Assembly: GCA_959021945.1 (NCBI GenBank) | Contig: CAUEYG010000070.1 | Coordinates: forward strand, 1-7,150 | Direction: 5' to 3' | Length of the DNA stretch: 7,150 bases | Origin: an uncultured Eubacteriales bacterium | Lineage (GTDB): Bacteria; Bacillota; Clostridia; Peptostreptococcales; Anaerovoracaceae | Part shown: in pieces, positions 6,446 through 7,150 of the stretch | How positions within the stretch are numbered: the stretch's first letter is position 1 | Layout: each line of letters begins with the position of its first letter | Made by a program: the position numbers and the translations under genes | The notes under the pieces: generated by a model | Seen by the model: the letters and a program-made list of their open reading frames with translations, nothing else | Databases searched by the model: none | Told to the model about the DNA's origin: nothing

Positions 6446-6916
6446 ATGTTGGTAAAGGATTTAATGACAACGAGTATTAGCTGTGTAAAAGAAGACGCTT
6501 CTCTCACACAGATCGCAAAACAGATGAAGCAAGAGGATGTAGGGCTAATCCCGGTTTGTAATGATAAAGGGGAAGTTCTAGGAGTTGTTACTGACCGTGA
6601 CCTGGTGTTAAGAGCCTTGGCACGGGAAATTGGCGACCATGCCGGAGAGTCAAAAAAAACAGGCGCAGGAAGTACCGGATTACAGGCTCGCCATATCATG
6701 TCTACCAATATTGTTTGCGCCTCGCCGGATATGAATACCCATCATGCCGCCCTGCTGCTGGCAAAGTATCAAGTTCGCCGGCTTCCTGTAACGCAAAGCG
6801 GCAAGCTGGTAGGCATGCTTTCTATGGCAGATATCGCCCGCAAAACAGTCTTTGTTGATGAGGCAGGAGACGCTCTTTCCGCCATTTGTGCTGTAACACC
6901 TAATTTTCAAGCATAA
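6446..6916 (+). CDS. Small protein with a tandem CBS domain pair
   Basis: A 156-aa soluble protein consisting almost only of two CBS domains (Bateman module). CBS1 covers about 3-60 with VGLIPVCNDKGEVLGVVTDRD (32-52; D50, R51, D52). CBS2 covers about 82-138 with VRRLPVTQSGKLVGMLSMAD (110-129; D129). The linker (61-80) is rich in Gly/Ser/Lys. Such stand-alone pairs bind adenine nucleotides (AMP, ATP, SAM or similar) and act as energy or redox sensors; the partner here is unknown. There is no membrane segment, kinase, ACT or DNA-binding domain. It starts 99 bases after trkH2 beyond a hairpin terminator, and I see no strong promoter of its own: TAAAAT at 6417-6422 could be a -10, but the matching -35 is poor. 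It may therefore rely on read-through or a weak promoter. Its last 17 bases overlap the convergent rnr gene. Co-function with Trk is suggested only by adjacency. Confidence 0.9.
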   Translation: MLVKDLMTTSISCVKEDASLTQIAKQMKQEDVGLIPVCNDKGEVLGVVTDRDLVLRALAREIGDHAGESKKTGAGSTGLQARHIMSTNIVCASPDMNTHHAALLLAKYQVRRLPVTQSGKLVGMLSMADIARKTVFVDEAGDALSAICAVTPNFQA

Positions 6917-7150
6917 AATTGATCTCCCTGTTTTCCACATTAACAGAAGCCACAATAATGCGGACCTTTTGGCCCAGTGTATAAGTCTTATGGGTGCGCT
7001 GACCCATAACTCTGTATTTTTCTCCTTCATAGAGATAATAATCATCTCTCAGAGAATCCAGCCGGACCATACCTTCTATGGTATTTTCCAGCTGTACATA
7101 AATTCCAAATCCAGTGACGCCGCTAATAATCCCTTCATAAGTATCACCTA
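6900..7150 (-). CDS. rnr: Ribonuclease R, C-terminal S1 domain part
   Basis: The minus strand is open from the window edge to a TAG at 6902-6900, giving 82 residues of the C-terminus; no start is in the window. The sequence matches the S1 RNA-binding domain that ends RNase R/VacB: YEGIISGVTGFGIYVQL, NTIEGMVRL, DDYYLYEGEKY, then QRTHKTYTLGQKVRIIV and VNVENREINFML. RNase R is a processive 3'-to-5' exoribonuclease that degrades structured RNA and takes part in trans-translation quality control. The protein stops immediately after the S1 domain without the lysine-rich tail many homologs carry. The gene converges on the CBS gene and overlaps its end by 17 bases. No hairpin terminator for rnr is visible between its stop and the CBS coding region. 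The catalytic RNB domain lies outside the window. Confidence 0.93.
   Translation of the reverse strand, partial: GDTYEGIISGVTGFGIYVQLENTIEGMVRLDSLRDDYYLYEGEKYRVMGQRTHKTYTLGQKVRIIVASVNVENREINFMLEN
6988..7009 (+). terminator. Candidate terminator of the CBS gene, inside rnr coding sequence
   Basis: A perfect 8-bp inverted repeat, TTATGGGT (6988-6995) and ACCCATAA (7002-7009), with a 6-base loop, lies about 70 bases beyond the CBS stop. It is followed on the plus strand by CTCTGTATTTTTC, a delayed T run. It overlaps rnr codons for the conserved GQRTHK stretch, so it may be partly a coincidence of coding sequence. It is the only hairpin I see for ending the CBS transcript. Confidence 0.35.

Noticed and set aside
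6680..7045. A 121-codon open frame on the minus strand
   Set aside because: It is out of frame with the clear RNase R coding sequence and antisense to the CBS gene, and its translation has no recognisable family features.

Overview
The window looks like a chromosomal segment from a low-to-moderate-GC Gram-positive anaerobe, most likely a member of the Clostridia (Lachnospiraceae-like). This is an inference from the gene families, the strong GGAGG-type ribosome binding sites, the tight stop/start spacing and the AT-rich promoters; no marker gene here fixes the species. All genes are intact except the two cut by the window edges. I see no mobile element, CRISPR array, tRNA or rRNA, and no gap above 300 bases lacks a gene.

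Layout. Positions 1-214 (minus) hold the N-terminal part of a YraN/UPF0102 nuclease-like protein with its own promoter. A minus-strand terminator at 321-349 separates it from a two-gene minus-strand operon: a glyoxalase II-like metallo-beta-lactamase-fold hydrolase (1210-1803), then a Cof-type HAD phosphatase (376-1206). A divergent promoter region (1804-2009) follows. Next is a plus-strand potassium uptake operon: trkA (2010-3386) and two different trkH genes in tandem (3395-4858 and 4871-6346), closed by a hairpin terminator near 6356-6404. A small two-CBS-domain protein (6446-6916, plus) comes next. Its 3' end overlaps by 17 bases the convergent 3' end of a ribonuclease R gene (6900-7150, minus), of which only the C-terminal S1 domain is in the window.

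How the genes work together. TrkA is the cytosolic, nucleotide-binding gating ring and TrkH the membrane pore subunit of Trk-type K+ uptake. One TrkA with two divergent TrkH paralogs means either two alternative channels sharing one regulator or a mixed TrkH1/TrkH2 pore. The second paralog departs from the first at the fourth pore loop and in the glycine-rich intramembrane loop, which are the selectivity and gating elements. The downstream CBS protein could be an adenine-nucleotide sensor, but nothing in the sequence ties it to Trk beyond adjacency. The MBL/HAD pair is probably unconnected metabolite or phosphate housekeeping. The tandem trkH arrangement and the 3'-end architecture around the CBS and rnr genes are the most interesting items; I found no convincing wholly new system.
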